DNA of 63,163 bases from Palsa-504 sp003136255 (lineage in GTDB: Bacteria; Actinomycetota; Actinomycetes; Streptosporangiales; Streptosporangiaceae). Positions 43,886-52,703 of this stretch are shown in pieces. Position 1 is the stretch's first letter; every line of letters begins with the position of its first letter. Made by a program: the position numbers and the translations under genes. The stretch covers positions 1 to 63,163 of the forward strand of contig PLDT01000092.1 of NCBI GenBank assembly GCA_003136255.1, read 5' to 3'. Below the pieces are notes generated by a model that worked only from the letters and a program-made list of their open reading frames with translations, did not search any database and was not told the origin of the DNA.

Positions 43886-45283
43886 GTGGCAGAGGGCATC
43901 GGCAGCTACGACATCGTCGTGCTCGGGGGCGGCAGTGGCGGGTACGCCTGCGCGCTACGCGCGGCCGAGCTCGGTAAGCGCGTGGCGCTGATCGAAAAAG
44001 ACAAGGTCGGCGGGACCTGCCTGCATCGCGGCTGCATCCCGACCAAGGCTCTGCTGCACGCGGCCGAGATCGCGGACCAGGCCAAGGAGAGCGCGAAGTT
44101 CGGCGTCAAGACCGCGTTCGGGGGCATCGACGTACCGGGCGTGCAGAAGTACAAGAACTCGGTGGTCGACCGGCTGTGGCGGGGTTTGCAGTCCACCATC
44201 TCGGCTCGGAAGATCGACACCATCGAGGGCTCGGGCCGGCTCGAATCGCCGAACTCGGTCAGGGTCGGCGACACCGTCTACGAAGCCGAGCATGTGGTCC
44301 TGGCCACCGGATCGGTACCACGCAGCCTGCCTGGGCTGGAGATCGACGGCACGCACGTGATCACCTCCGACGACGCGCTGGAGCTGGACCGGGTGCCCGG
44401 TTCGGTGATCATCCTCGGCGGCGGCGTGATCGGGGTCGAGTTCGCGAGCGTATGGCGGTCGTTCGGCGCCGAAGTGACGATCGTGGAGCTGCTGCCTCAG
44501 CTGCTGCCGCTGGAAGACGAGACCAGCGCGCAGGTGCTGCAGCGGGCGTTCCGGCGCCGCGGCATCCGTTTCGAGCTCAACACTAGCTTCGAGTCGGTCA
44601 AGCACACCGATACCGGCGTCACGGTCACCGTGGAGGGCGGCCGGACGCTCGACGCGGACCTGCTGCTCGTGGCGGTGGGCCGTGCTCCGGTGTCCGAGGG
44701 CCTCGGCTACACCGAGGTCGGCGTGGCGCTCGAGCGGGGTTACGTCAAGGTGGATCCGCTCTGCCGCACCAACATTCCCTCGATTTCCGCGGTCGGCGAC
44801 CTCATCAACACCCCGCAGCTGGCCCACGTCGGCTTCGCCGAGGGGATCATGGTCGCCGAACGGGTCAGCGGGCTCGACGTCAACCCGATCGACTACGACG
44901 GCGTGCCGCGGATCACCTACAGCGAACCCGAGGTCGCGTCGGTGGGCCTGACCTCGGCTCAGGTCGCGGAGCGCCGGATCGAGGTCGTCGAGGTCAACTA
45001 CCCGCTGGGCGCCAACGGCAAGAGCGTCATCCTGCAGACCCAGGGCGCGGCGAAGGTCATCGCCGAGGCCGGTTCCGACGGGTCCGGGCCGGGACGCGTG
45101 CTCGGCATCCACCTCGTGGGCAGCAGGGTCGGCGAGCTCATCGCCGAGGGCCAGCTGATCTACAACTGGGACGCGGAGCCCTCCGATGTCGCCCAGCTCA
45201 TTCACCCGCACCCGACCCAGTCCGAGATTATCGGCGAAGCGCACCTCGCGCTGGCCGGCAAACCCCTGCACTTCCACGCCTAA
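43886..45283 (+). CDS. lpdA: Dihydrolipoyl dehydrogenase (E3)
   Basis: FAD-containing disulphide oxidoreductase of 465 residues that reoxidises dihydrolipoyl groups with NAD. N-terminal GGGSGG (FAD), redox-active pair Cys45-Cys50 in GGTCLHRGCIPTKAL, NAD-binding GGGVIGVEFASVWRSFGAEV, the central FAD motif ISAVGDLI, and the C-terminal His-Glu dyad in IHPHPTQSEIIGEAH are all present. GTG 43886 has AAGGAGG 13 bases upstream. It lies 28 bases before sucB, so E3 and E2 are co-expressed. Confidence 0.96.
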   Translation: MAEGIGSYDIVVLGGGSGGYACALRAAELGKRVALIEKDKVGGTCLHRGCIPTKALLHAAEIADQAKESAKFGVKTAFGGIDVPGVQKYKNSVVDRLWRGLQSTISARKIDTIEGSGRLESPNSVRVGDTVYEAEHVVLATGSVPRSLPGLEIDGTHVITSDDALELDRVPGSVIILGGGVIGVEFASVWRSFGAEVTIVELLPQLLPLEDETSAQVLQRAFRRRGIRFELNTSFESVKHTDTGVTVTVEGGRTLDADLLLVAVGRAPVSEGLGYTEVGVALERGYVKVDPLCRTNIPSISAVGDLINTPQLAHVGFAEGIMVAERVSGLDVNPIDYDGVPRITYSEPEVASVGLTSAQVAERRIEVVEVNYPLGANGKSVILQTQGAAKVIAEAGSDGSGPGRVLGIHLVGSRVGELIAEGQLIYNWDAEPSDVAQLIHPHPTQSEIIGEAHLALAGKPLHFHA

Positions 45284-45311
45284 TTTGCTGCCCACCCAAG
45301 GAGTCCCCAAA

Positions 45312-47030
45312 ATGTCGGTCTCGGTATCCATGCCGCAGCTCGGTGAGAGCGTCACCGAGGGTACCGTCACGCGCTGGCTGAAGAAGGAAGGCGAGCGCGT
45401 AGAGGTGGATGAGCCGCTGCTGGAGGTGTCGACGGACAAGGTGGACACCGAGATCCCCTCCCCCGCGTCCGGGATCCTGCGCTCCATCGCGGTCGACGAA
45501 GACGAGACGGTCGCGGTAGGCGCCCAGCTGGCCGTCATCGAGGACAGCGAGACGAGCGACTCCGCACCAGCGCAGACCAGCCCGCCCGCCGCGCAGGACA
45601 CCTCGGCGCCGCAGACGGCCAGCGCGCCGCCGCAGGACGCCGCCGAGTCCGCGCCGGCCGCCGAGCCGGAACCGGCCACGGCCAGCTCCGACGGGTGGAA
45701 CACGCCCAGCTACGCTCCGCCTCCCGCCTACGCTCCGCCGCCCGCCTACGGCCAGCCCCCGTCCTACGGCCAGCCCGCCGCGCCGACCCCGGCGGCTCAG
45801 GCGCAGCCCTACGCGACACCACCCAGCCAGGCCCCGTCCGCGCCGTACGCGACGCTGCCGTCGATGCCAGCGTCCCCGCCCGCCGCGGCCGAAGCCCCGC
45901 CGGCCGCGCAGGCTGAAGCGGCCGCCCCGGCCCAGTCCGCCGGCGAGGAGTACCCGGCACCGACACCGCTGCCAGGGGCCGGCGAGGCGCCCTATGTCAC
46001 TCCACTGGTCCGCAAGCTCGCCGCCGAGCACGCGGTGAACCTGGAAACCGTCACCGGAACCGGCGTCGGCGGGCGGATCCGCAAGCACGATGTCATGGAG
46101 GCCGCCCGGACGCAGCGCGGTTCGCAGGCCCCTCAAGCGTCCCAAGCCGCCCAAGCGTCCCAGGCACCCCAAGCACCCCAGGATGCGCAGGCACCCCAGG
46201 ACGGGCAGGCGGCCGCGGTACCCCAGCAGGCCCAGCGGCCTGCCGACGGGCCCGCCCCAGCCGGCCAGCCCGCCGCCCCGGCGGCCAGGCGCCCGGCGGT
46301 GGTGCCATCCTCGCTGCGCGGTACCACGCAGCGGATGTCCCGGCCCCGTCAGATGATCGCGCAGCGGATGGTCGAGTCGCTGCGGACGTCGGCGCAGCTC
46401 ACCACCGTGGTCGAGGCCGACGTGACGGCCATCGCCCGGCTGCGCGACCGGGCCAAGGCGGACTTCGAGGCCCGGGAAGGCGTCAAGCTGACCTTCCTCC
46501 CGTTCTTCGCGCTGGCCGCCGTCGAGGCCCTGAAGGTGCACCCGAAGCTCAACGCGGTGATCAACGGGGACCAGGTCACCTACCACGACACCGAGCATCT
46601 CGGGGTGGCGGTCGATACCGAGCGCGGCCTCATGGTGCCCGTGATCCACAACGCGGGTGACCTGAACATCGGCGGGCTGGCCCGCAAGATCGGTGACCTG
46701 GCCCAGCGCACCCGGTCGGGGCAGGTCGGCCCGGACGAGCTGGCCGGCGGCACGTTCACCCTGACCAACACGGGCAGCCGCGGCGCCCTGTTCGACACGC
46801 CCATCATCAATCAGCCGCAGGTCGCCATCCTCGGCACGGGCATCGTGGTGCGCCGCCCGGTCGTGGTGGAGGACCCCGCGCTCGGCGAGGTGATGGCGGT
46901 GCGTTCGATGGTCTACCTCGCGCTGACCTACGACCACCGGCTGGTCGACGGCGCCGACGCGGCCCGGTTCCTGACCACGGTCAAGAACCGGCTGGAAGAA
47001 GGGGCCTTCGAAACCGAACTTGGGCTGTAA
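45312..47030 (+). CDS. sucB: 2-oxoglutarate dehydrogenase, dihydrolipoyllysine-residue succinyltransferase (E2)
   Basis: E2 core subunit of 572 residues. One lipoyl domain (residues 1-80, lipoyl Lys in STDKVDTEIPSPASG), then about 135 residues of low-complexity linker with YAPPPAYAPPPAYGQPPSYG, the E3-binding domain (YVTPLVRKLAAEH, GVGGRIRKHDVMEA), a second linker of QAPQASQAAQASQ type, and the catalytic domain ending in LALTYDHRLVDGADAARFL with the catalytic His. Actinobacterial E2 proteins often have two or three lipoyl domains; this has one. AAGGAG lies 9 bases before the ATG. Whether it serves 2-oxoglutarate or pyruvate dehydrogenase, or both, is not settled by sequence. Confidence 0.93.
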   Translation: MSVSVSMPQLGESVTEGTVTRWLKKEGERVEVDEPLLEVSTDKVDTEIPSPASGILRSIAVDEDETVAVGAQLAVIEDSETSDSAPAQTSPPAAQDTSAPQTASAPPQDAAESAPAAEPEPATASSDGWNTPSYAPPPAYAPPPAYGQPPSYGQPAAPTPAAQAQPYATPPSQAPSAPYATLPSMPASPPAAAEAPPAAQAEAAAPAQSAGEEYPAPTPLPGAGEAPYVTPLVRKLAAEHAVNLETVTGTGVGGRIRKHDVMEAARTQRGSQAPQASQAAQASQAPQAPQDAQAPQDGQAAAVPQQAQRPADGPAPAGQPAAPAARRPAVVPSSLRGTTQRMSRPRQMIAQRMVESLRTSAQLTTVVEADVTAIARLRDRAKADFEAREGVKLTFLPFFALAAVEALKVHPKLNAVINGDQVTYHDTEHLGVAVDTERGLMVPVIHNAGDLNIGGLARKIGDLAQRTRSGQVGPDELAGGTFTLTNTGSRGALFDTPIINQPQVAILGTGIVVRRPVVVEDPALGEVMAVRSMVYLALTYDHRLVDGADAARFLTTVKNRLEEGAFETELGL

Positions 47031-47039
47031 CCAGCCTGG

Positions 47040-47954
47040 ATGAAGGTCGCCGTAACCGGCTCGTCCGGTCTGATCGGGACCGCGCTGGTGGCCAGCCTCC
47101 GGTCGGACGGCCATCAGGTGATCAGGCTTGTCCGGCGGGCACCGAGGTCCGACGACGAGGTGCGCTGGGATCCGCGGGCAGCCGACGCGGGACTTGCCTC
47201 CGATCACGGCGCGCTGGAGGGTATCGGCGCCTGCGTCCACCTGGCCGGCGCCGGGGTGGCCAGCCGCCGCTGGACGAGCAGCTACAAGGCGGAGATCCGG
47301 GCCAGCCGGGTGCTCGGCACCCGCGCGCTGGCCGGCGCCCTGGCTCGGCTCGGCTCGCCGCCCGCCACGCTGGTGGCAGCCTCGGCCATCGGCTGGTACG
47401 GCGAGACCGGCGGCCGTGAGGTGGATGAGACCGACCCGGCCGGGACGAGCTTCCTCGCCCGGCTAGTCCGGGACTGGGAAGCGGCCGCGGACCCGGCCGC
47501 CGAGGCTGGCATCCGGGTCGTTCATCCGCGCAGCGGCCTGGTCCTGACCCCGGCCGGCGGGCTGCTGGCCCGGTTGCTTCCCCTGGCCCGGCTGGGCTTG
47601 TGCCCCCGGTTCGCGGCGGGCACGCAGGCGATGAGCTGGATCTCGCTGTCCGACGAGATCGCCGCGATCCGGTTCCTGCTGGACCGCGAGGACATCACCG
47701 GCCCGGTCAACCTCACCGCTCCGGAGCCGGTCACCAATGCCGCCTTCACCGGCGCTCTCGACGCCGCGGTCGGACGCCGAGATCTGCCCTGGCTGCGGAT
47801 TCCCGGCCCGATGTTGCGCCTCGGCTTGGGCGAGGCCTCGGTAGAGCTGCTGAGCAGTACCCGGGTGATGCCCAAGCGCCTGCTCGCCGCGGGTTACCAG
47901 TTCCGCTATCCCGGCCTGCCCGAGGCCCTGGCCGCAGAACTCACGGCCCGATGA
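47040..47954 (+). CDS. TIGR01777 family NAD-dependent epimerase/dehydratase-like protein
   Basis: Extended short-chain dehydrogenase of 304 residues. The Rossmann motif is VTGSSGLIGTALV, the family strand is CVHLAGAGVASRRWTSSYKA, SAIGWYGETG replaces the usual catalytic Tyr-Lys region, and MSWISLSDEIAAI and VMPKRLLAAGYQFRYP are family-specific. The group includes SulA/YfcH-type proteins with no settled reaction. ATG 47040 is 9 bases after the sucB stop, an arrangement I recall as conserved in Streptomyces. Confidence 0.9.
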   Translation: MKVAVTGSSGLIGTALVASLRSDGHQVIRLVRRAPRSDDEVRWDPRAADAGLASDHGALEGIGACVHLAGAGVASRRWTSSYKAEIRASRVLGTRALAGALARLGSPPATLVAASAIGWYGETGGREVDETDPAGTSFLARLVRDWEAAADPAAEAGIRVVHPRSGLVLTPAGGLLARLLPLARLGLCPRFAAGTQAMSWISLSDEIAAIRFLLDREDITGPVNLTAPEPVTNAAFTGALDAAVGRRDLPWLRIPGPMLRLGLGEASVELLSSTRVMPKRLLAAGYQFRYPGLPEALAAELTAR

Positions 47955-48883
47955 AACTCAGGCGCGGATTGGCCACGGCGGTCGCGACGGTCCTGCTCGG
48001 CTGGGTTCCGGTCCTCCTCCCGGCCTCGCCGGCCAGTGCCGCCGCTCCTTCGGTCAGCTGCCGGTCGCCATCTCATTCCGCGCTCGCGGCCACGCTGGAC
48101 CGCAATATCGACCGGGCCCTGCGCGGCCGGGTTTCCGCGGTCGCGGTGGGCGTCGATGATCCCGGGCGGGGACTGCAGTGCTGGCTCAACAGCTCGGCGC
48201 ACTTCGATTCGGCCAGCGTGGTGAAGGTGACCATCCTCAGCGCGCTGCTCCGCAAGGCCCAGGAGCAGCACCGCCGCCTCACCCCGACCGAGGCCGCCCT
48301 GGCTGCGGAGATGATCACCGAGTCGGACAATGATGCCGCTTCTGACCTGTGGGTCGACGTGGGACCGCACGACCTGCAGCACTTCCTGGACCTCGCGCAC
48401 ATGACGCAGACCCACCTGGGCCCGGGCCCCTACTGGGGTTTGACCAAGATCACCGCCTACAACGAGGTGCTCCTGCTGCGGTTGCTGCTCAACCGGAATG
48501 CGGTGCTCGATACCAGCTCACGCGATTACGTGCTCGACCTGATGACGCGGGTCATCCCCGCGCAGCGCTGGGGTGTCCCGGTGGGCGCGCCGACCAGCCT
48601 GACCGTCCACGTTAAGAACGGCTGGCTCCCGCTGTACCCGCACGGCTGGCGCATCAACAGCATCGGCGCCTTCACCGGCCGCGGCGGCGGTTACAGCATC
48701 GTGGTGCTGACCCAGGACAACCCGACCATGACCTACGGGATCGACACCATCGAGGCGATCGCCAAGGTGATCAACCGCGACCTGAACCCGGCGGCGAAAT
48801 CACGCGTCCCGTCCTCGACGTCCTCCATGTCGTGGGGCACGCCCGACGAGCCCATCCCGGCCGTCCTACCTGGTAGTACGTAA
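47951..48883 (+). CDS. Secreted serine hydrolase, class A beta-lactamase fold
   Basis: Exported protein of 310 residues. The signal peptide is residues 1-30 (MKLRRGLATAVATVLLGWVP, cleavage near ASPASA-AAP). The catalytic motifs are Ser89-Val-Val-Lys92, Ser125-Asp-Asn127 and Lys222-Asn-Gly224, so it is an intact penicillin-interactive enzyme. No E-x-x-x-N omega loop could be confirmed; it may be a D-Ala-D-Ala peptidase or an unspecific beta-lactamase. Start ATG 47951 overlaps the stop of the upstream gene by 4 bases (ATGA), so it is translationally coupled. The end is a Ser/Pro tail. Confidence 0.86.
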   Translation: MKLRRGLATAVATVLLGWVPVLLPASPASAAAPSVSCRSPSHSALAATLDRNIDRALRGRVSAVAVGVDDPGRGLQCWLNSSAHFDSASVVKVTILSALLRKAQEQHRRLTPTEAALAAEMITESDNDAASDLWVDVGPHDLQHFLDLAHMTQTHLGPGPYWGLTKITAYNEVLLLRLLLNRNAVLDTSSRDYVLDLMTRVIPAQRWGVPVGAPTSLTVHVKNGWLPLYPHGWRINSIGAFTGRGGGYSIVVLTQDNPTMTYGIDTIEAIAKVINRDLNPAAKSRVPSSTSSMSWGTPDEPIPAVLPGST

Positions 48884-48891
48884 GGTAGTAT
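48866..48891 (+). promoter_or_regulatory. Probable operator and -10 element of the toxin-antitoxin pair
   Basis: CTACC-T-GGTAG (48866-48876) is a small palindrome, and the unit GGTAGTA repeats at 48872-48878 and 48884-48890. TAGTAT (48886-48891) is a -10 match 7 bases before the antitoxin ATG at 48899, with no ribosome-binding site in between, so the message may be leaderless. A ribbon-helix-helix antitoxin could bind these repeats. Confidence 0.55.
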
Positions 48892-48898
48892 CGTTGGT

Positions 48899-49120
48899 AT
48901 GAAGGTTAGTGTTAGCCTGCCGGAGGATGATGTCGAGTTCCTCGACTCTTATGCGCGGGCCCAGGGCGCGCCGTCCCGGTCCGCGGTCCTGCACAAGGCC
49001 GTCGGGCTGCTGCGAGCCGCCCAGCTCGCAGACGCGTATGAGGAGGCATGGGATTCCTGGGCCTCCTCAGATGAGGCCATGGCCTGGGAAACGGTCGCCG
49101 CGGACGGCCTGGGAAGCTGA
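48899..49120 (+). CDS. Ribbon-helix-helix antitoxin
   Basis: Protein of 73 residues. The first strand MKVSVSLPEDDVEFLDSYAR and helix SRSAVLHKAVGLLRAAQ are those of a ribbon-helix-helix DNA-binding domain; the acidic C-terminal half (YEEAWDSWASSDEAMAWETV) is the probable toxin-binding tail. It starts one base before the toxin gene region ends its spacer, that is, its TGA is followed by one base and then the toxin ATG. It fits the MazE-like role in a type II module and probably represses its own promoter. Confidence 0.85.
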   Translation: MKVSVSLPEDDVEFLDSYARAQGAPSRSAVLHKAVGLLRAAQLADAYEEAWDSWASSDEAMAWETVAADGLGS

Positions 49121-49121
49121 C

Positions 49122-49469
49122 ATGCGCCGCGGCGAGATCGTCACGGTCAACCCTGATCCGGCCCACGGGTCAGAAACCAGCAAGACCCGGCCCGCGGTCG
49201 TGGTCAGCAATGACGCGGCCAACGCCACGGCCACCCGGCTCGGACGGGGCGTGATCACCGTCGTCCCGGTGACCTCGAACATCGCGCGCGTTTACGCATT
49301 CCAGGTGCTGCTGCCAGCCGGCCAGACCGGACTGCCCCGAGACTCCAAAGCCCAGGCCGAGCAGATACGCTCGGTAGCTGTCGAGCGGATCGGACCACGT
49401 GTCGGTCAATTGCCGGCGGCGCTCATCACCGAACTCGACCAAGCGCTTCGCATCCATCTGGGCCTCTAG
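49122..49469 (+). CDS. MazF/PemK-family toxin
   Basis: Protein of 115 residues with the SH3-like fold of mRNA interferases. MRRGEIVTVNPDPAHGSETS at the start, KTRPAVVVSNDAAN (catalytic-groove Arg/Thr region), ITVVPVTSNIARVYAFQVLL and DSKAQAEQIRSVAVERIG are conserved. The expected action is sequence-specific RNA cleavage, inhibited by the upstream antitoxin. ATG 49122 is one base after the antitoxin stop. The convergent GT2 gene ends 26 bases away. Confidence 0.88.
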   Translation: MRRGEIVTVNPDPAHGSETSKTRPAVVVSNDAANATATRLGRGVITVVPVTSNIARVYAFQVLLPAGQTGLPRDSKAQAEQIRSVAVERIGPRVGQLPAALITELDQALRIHLGL

Positions 49470-49494
49470 GGTCCCCATGACGTACAGGACCGGG

Positions 49495-51699
49495 TTAAGG
49501 GCTCGACGTCGATGCCGAGGGGGTGGGCGAGGCGGTCGCAGAGCTCGACACGCTGGCGCTCGGGCTCGGGCTCGGCGACAACGACGGGGATGGCGACGTC
49601 GACGGGGATGAGCTGGGCGAGGTCGTCGCGGACGGAGAGGTCGACGGGCTGCTCGAGGGCGAGCTAGACGCGCTGGCCGGGGCCGAGCTGCCCTGGGCGG
49701 GGCCGACCAGGTTCGGGGTCTGGACCTGCTGGTGGCCGGTGAACAGCAGGGCGACGGCGGCGATGGCGACGCCGACGACGGCCACCGCTCCCCCGGTGGC
49801 CACGCCGGCCGCGAACGAACGGCGGTCCCGGCGGTACTCGGTGCGTCGCCGTTCACGCAGCGAGGCGGGCAACGCGGCCCGGCGGGCGGCCCAGCTGTTC
49901 ACCGGGGCCGCGGCCATGCCGAGGGTGGGGAACAGCAGCAGGGCCGCCAGCAGCGGCCCGCTCAGCTGGTCGTACTTGGTCAGGGCGCCCGCGATGCCCG
50001 CGAAGCCGAACACGGCGAGGATGGACTCGGCCCAGTTGCCCCGCAGCGCCTCCCACCACCTGGTGCGCTCGCTGGTCTTGGGGGTGCGCAGGAACGCGGC
50101 CTTCTTGGCGAACAACGCGAGCACCGACGCGCGGGCCACCACCAGCGAGGTGGACTGCCAGATGAAGAACGCGCCGATAGCGTCCCGCCAGGTAGCGCCG
50201 GTACCGCGGCGCAGCAGGGCCACCGCCCGGACCAGGCCCAGCAGGAACATCACCGGGACGGCCGCGACCAGGAAGATGGTCAGCTTGCGGAAGAGCTGGC
50301 CGCCGCCCGTGGCCAGGTTGGCCGCCCCGGCCAGCAAGAAGATCAGGAACACCAGGCTGAGCAGGTCCCCGTACCACTGCAGCGCGCCGGACAGGTAGGC
50401 CCAGCGCTGGGCGCCGGTCAGGTGGTTCGCCCGGTTCGGGCGGCCGGGGATCATCGAGCGCCAGTGCATGCGCAGGATCTGGATGCCGCCGAAGCACCAC
50501 CGGTAGCGCTGGCCCTTGAGCGCCTCGAACGTCAGCGGCATGATGCCGTGGCCGAACGTCTCGTCGACGTGCTGGCCGTGCCAGCCGGCCCGCAGCAGCC
50601 GCAGTGACAACTCGGCGTCTTCGGTGATGCACCACTCGTCCCAGCCGCCGAGCTCATCGAGCGCCACCCGGCGGATCAGCCCCATGGTGCCGGCGAAGAT
50701 GGCCCCGTCGTGCTCGTTGCGGGACGGCTGGGACACAGCGAAGAAGTACTTGTAGGAGTAGTACAGCCGCCGGTAGTAGCGGGCCTGGGTCCAGTCCCGG
50801 TAGTCCTGCGGCGACTGGACGAAGCCGATCCACGGGTCGGCGAACGCGGGCGCGCAACGGCGCAGCCATCCGCGATCGACCTGGTAATCGGAGTCGACGA
50901 TGCCGATGACCTCGGCGTCCGGCGAGGTCATCTGGCGCAGGGCGTAGTTCAGCGCCCCGGACTTGTACCCCGGCCAGTCCGTCAGGTGGGCGAACTTGAC
51001 CAGGTGCCGCTCGCACCAGGCTTCCACCGGGCGCCAGAGTTCCTCGTCGTCGGTGTTGTCGTCGATCAGGATGATCTCGTAGCGCGGGTAGTCCAGGCGG
51101 AGCAGGGAGCGCAGCGTCGCGATGACCATGTCCGGCGGCTCGTTGTGCGCCGGGACGTGCAGGCTGACCATGGGCAGCTCGGCGTCCGGGACCGACAGCC
51201 TGGTCCTGCTCGTGATGCGGCGGCGCCAGTGCGCGGTGCCCAGCGCGTCGCAGAGTTCCCACAGGTACGCGCAGCTCAGCACGGCGGCGAAGATCTCGAG
51301 CAACCAGAGCAGGACACCACCCACGGTGCTGAGCGGCCCGAGGTTGCTGTGGAAGGTCCACTCAATCGCGTAGATCAGGTACACCACGAACAGGAATACG
51401 GTCGTGGACCAGCACAGGTTGGCGCGCGCCGACCATCGCCTGGTCACTGGCAGCCAGATCAGGCTGGCGACCAGGACGCCGGCGGCCCCGGCCACCAGGT
51501 TGTGTTCCGTCGCCCCGATCAGCCGCAGGACGCCGGCTACCGCCGCGGCCAGCACCACCGAGCCGATCACGGCCAGCACCAGGCGCCGCACCGCGGGCCA
51601 GGTCCCGGCGCCCCGGTCCACGAGCCGGGCGGGCACGAACAGCGCCGCCGAGCCGAGCGGCGCCGCCACGATCCCGGCCAGCAACAGAGCCTGAAGCAT
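49495..51699 (-). CDS. Membrane GT2 glycosyltransferase (cellulose/chitin-synthase-like) with a Ser/Pro-rich tail
   Basis: Processive-type synthase of 734 residues. Helices at about 1-60, 70-95 and 100-150 precede a cytosolic GT-A domain with LIDDNTDD (Asp213-214), GIVDSDYQVD (Asp269, Asp271), CITEDAELS (Glu360-Asp361) and GQRYRWCFGG (Q397-x-x-R-W401). Further helices lie at 430-560, and one at about 635-655. The last 75 residues are a run of Ser, Pro, Ala and Thr (SPSPS pattern) that should lie outside the membrane. It probably makes and exports a beta-glycan; donor and product are unknown. No BcsB, BcsZ or PilZ partner is near. Confidence 0.86.
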   Translation of the reverse strand: MLQALLLAGIVAAPLGSAALFVPARLVDRGAGTWPAVRRLVLAVIGSVVLAAAVAGVLRLIGATEHNLVAGAAGVLVASLIWLPVTRRWSARANLCWSTTVFLFVVYLIYAIEWTFHSNLGPLSTVGGVLLWLLEIFAAVLSCAYLWELCDALGTAHWRRRITSRTRLSVPDAELPMVSLHVPAHNEPPDMVIATLRSLLRLDYPRYEIILIDDNTDDEELWRPVEAWCERHLVKFAHLTDWPGYKSGALNYALRQMTSPDAEVIGIVDSDYQVDRGWLRRCAPAFADPWIGFVQSPQDYRDWTQARYYRRLYYSYKYFFAVSQPSRNEHDGAIFAGTMGLIRRVALDELGGWDEWCITEDAELSLRLLRAGWHGQHVDETFGHGIMPLTFEALKGQRYRWCFGGIQILRMHWRSMIPGRPNRANHLTGAQRWAYLSGALQWYGDLLSLVFLIFLLAGAANLATGGGQLFRKLTIFLVAAVPVMFLLGLVRAVALLRRGTGATWRDAIGAFFIWQSTSLVVARASVLALFAKKAAFLRTPKTSERTRWWEALRGNWAESILAVFGFAGIAGALTKYDQLSGPLLAALLLFPTLGMAAAPVNSWAARRAALPASLRERRRTEYRRDRRSFAAGVATGGAVAVVGVAIAAVALLFTGHQQVQTPNLVGPAQGSSAPASASSSPSSSPSTSPSATTSPSSSPSTSPSPSLSPSPSPSASVSSSATASPTPSASTSSP

Positions 51700-51833
51700 G
51701 CGACAGCCCCTTATGGGTGGGTTAGGCGCAGTTTAGTGAGGTCCCCTGGTTACCCGGGAAGCAAGCCGTCAATCCTGGGGCACGCACCATGGCCCGTTCG
51801 GCATCAATCAAGAACAAGCCAGCGGTCAGCATT

Positions 51834-52703
51834 TCAGCGGTCGGGCTGTAGGACGATGTCGAAGGTCGCCCGCTGGAACGGTCCGGTGAGGCCGTAGCGG
51901 GCGGCCTGGTCCGGGTCATCGACGGAGGTGAACTCGGTGATCAGGCTCTTCTTCACCGCGAACACCGCGTCGGATTCGATGTAGGGGCTGCCGGCCACGA
52001 AGATGTGCGTGGTCAACGCGCGATGCCCGGGGGCGGTAGCGATGAAGTGGATGTGCGCCGGGCGGTACGGGTGGCGCTTGGTCGCCTCGAGCAGCGTGCC
52101 GACCGGGCCGTCAGTCGGGATCGGGTAGTAGGTCGGCACGACGGTGCGGAACCACCAGGCGCCGTCCGCGTCGGCGGTGAACAGGCCGCGGCCGTTGCCC
52201 GGCGGCTGCGCGTCTGGCTGCTGCACATCGTAAAAGCCCTGGTCGTTCGCCTGCCAGACGTCGAGCACGGCACCGGGCAGCGGCCCGCCGCCGGCGGACA
52301 GGACCCGGCCTTCGCGCACGCACTGCGGCCCGGTCCCGACCAGGTCGATGCTGTCACCCAGCGCCCGGCGCGGGGAGGCCACCATGTGGAACGGGCCGAG
52401 CACGGTCGACTCGGTGTTGCCGGTGGTCGTCCGGTTGTTGATCGTCTCGACCAGCATGGAGATGCCGAGCACGTCGGAGAGCAGGATGAACTCCTGCCGT
52501 TCGGAATCACACTTCTGGCCGGTGGCGGTGAGGAAGTCGATGGCCCGCTCCCACTCAGCGATCGTGGGCTCGGTGTCCCTGACGAAGGCGTGCAGATGCC
52601 GGACCAGGCTGCTCAGCAGCTCACGCAGCCGCGGATCCGCGGTGGCGGCGAAGCTCTCGACGACCGCGTCGGCCGCGGTCTCCTCGGTGAAGTCGGTGGC
52701 CAT
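51834..52703 (-). CDS. Intradiol ring-cleavage dioxygenase (catechol/hydroxyquinol 1,2-dioxygenase-like)
   Basis: Non-haem Fe(III) enzyme of 289 residues that opens a catechol or hydroxyquinol ring between the two hydroxyls. The N-terminal helical dimerisation part (residues 1-100, LLSDVLGISMLVETINN) is present. The four iron ligands can be placed at Tyr158 (GFYDV), Tyr193 (TYYPIPTDGPVG), His217 and His219 (YRPAHIHF). The length and N-terminus fit hydroxyquinol dioxygenases slightly better than catechol dioxygenases. Its ATG lies inside the 3' end of the ECF41 sigma gene (91-base overlap), so it belongs to that operon. No other aromatic-pathway gene is near. Confidence 0.88.
   Translation of the reverse strand: MATDFTEETAADAVVESFAATADPRLRELLSSLVRHLHAFVRDTEPTIAEWERAIDFLTATGQKCDSERQEFILLSDVLGISMLVETINNRTTTGNTESTVLGPFHMVASPRRALGDSIDLVGTGPQCVREGRVLSAGGGPLPGAVLDVWQANDQGFYDVQQPDAQPPGNGRGLFTADADGAWWFRTVVPTYYPIPTDGPVGTLLEATKRHPYRPAHIHFIATAPGHRALTTHIFVAGSPYIESDAVFAVKKSLITEFTSVDDPDQAARYGLTGPFQRATFDIVLQPDR

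Noticed and set aside
45228..47240. 670-residue antisense frame opposite sucB
   Set aside because: Mirror of the high-GC coding strand with Gly/Arg bias; SucB is unambiguous.
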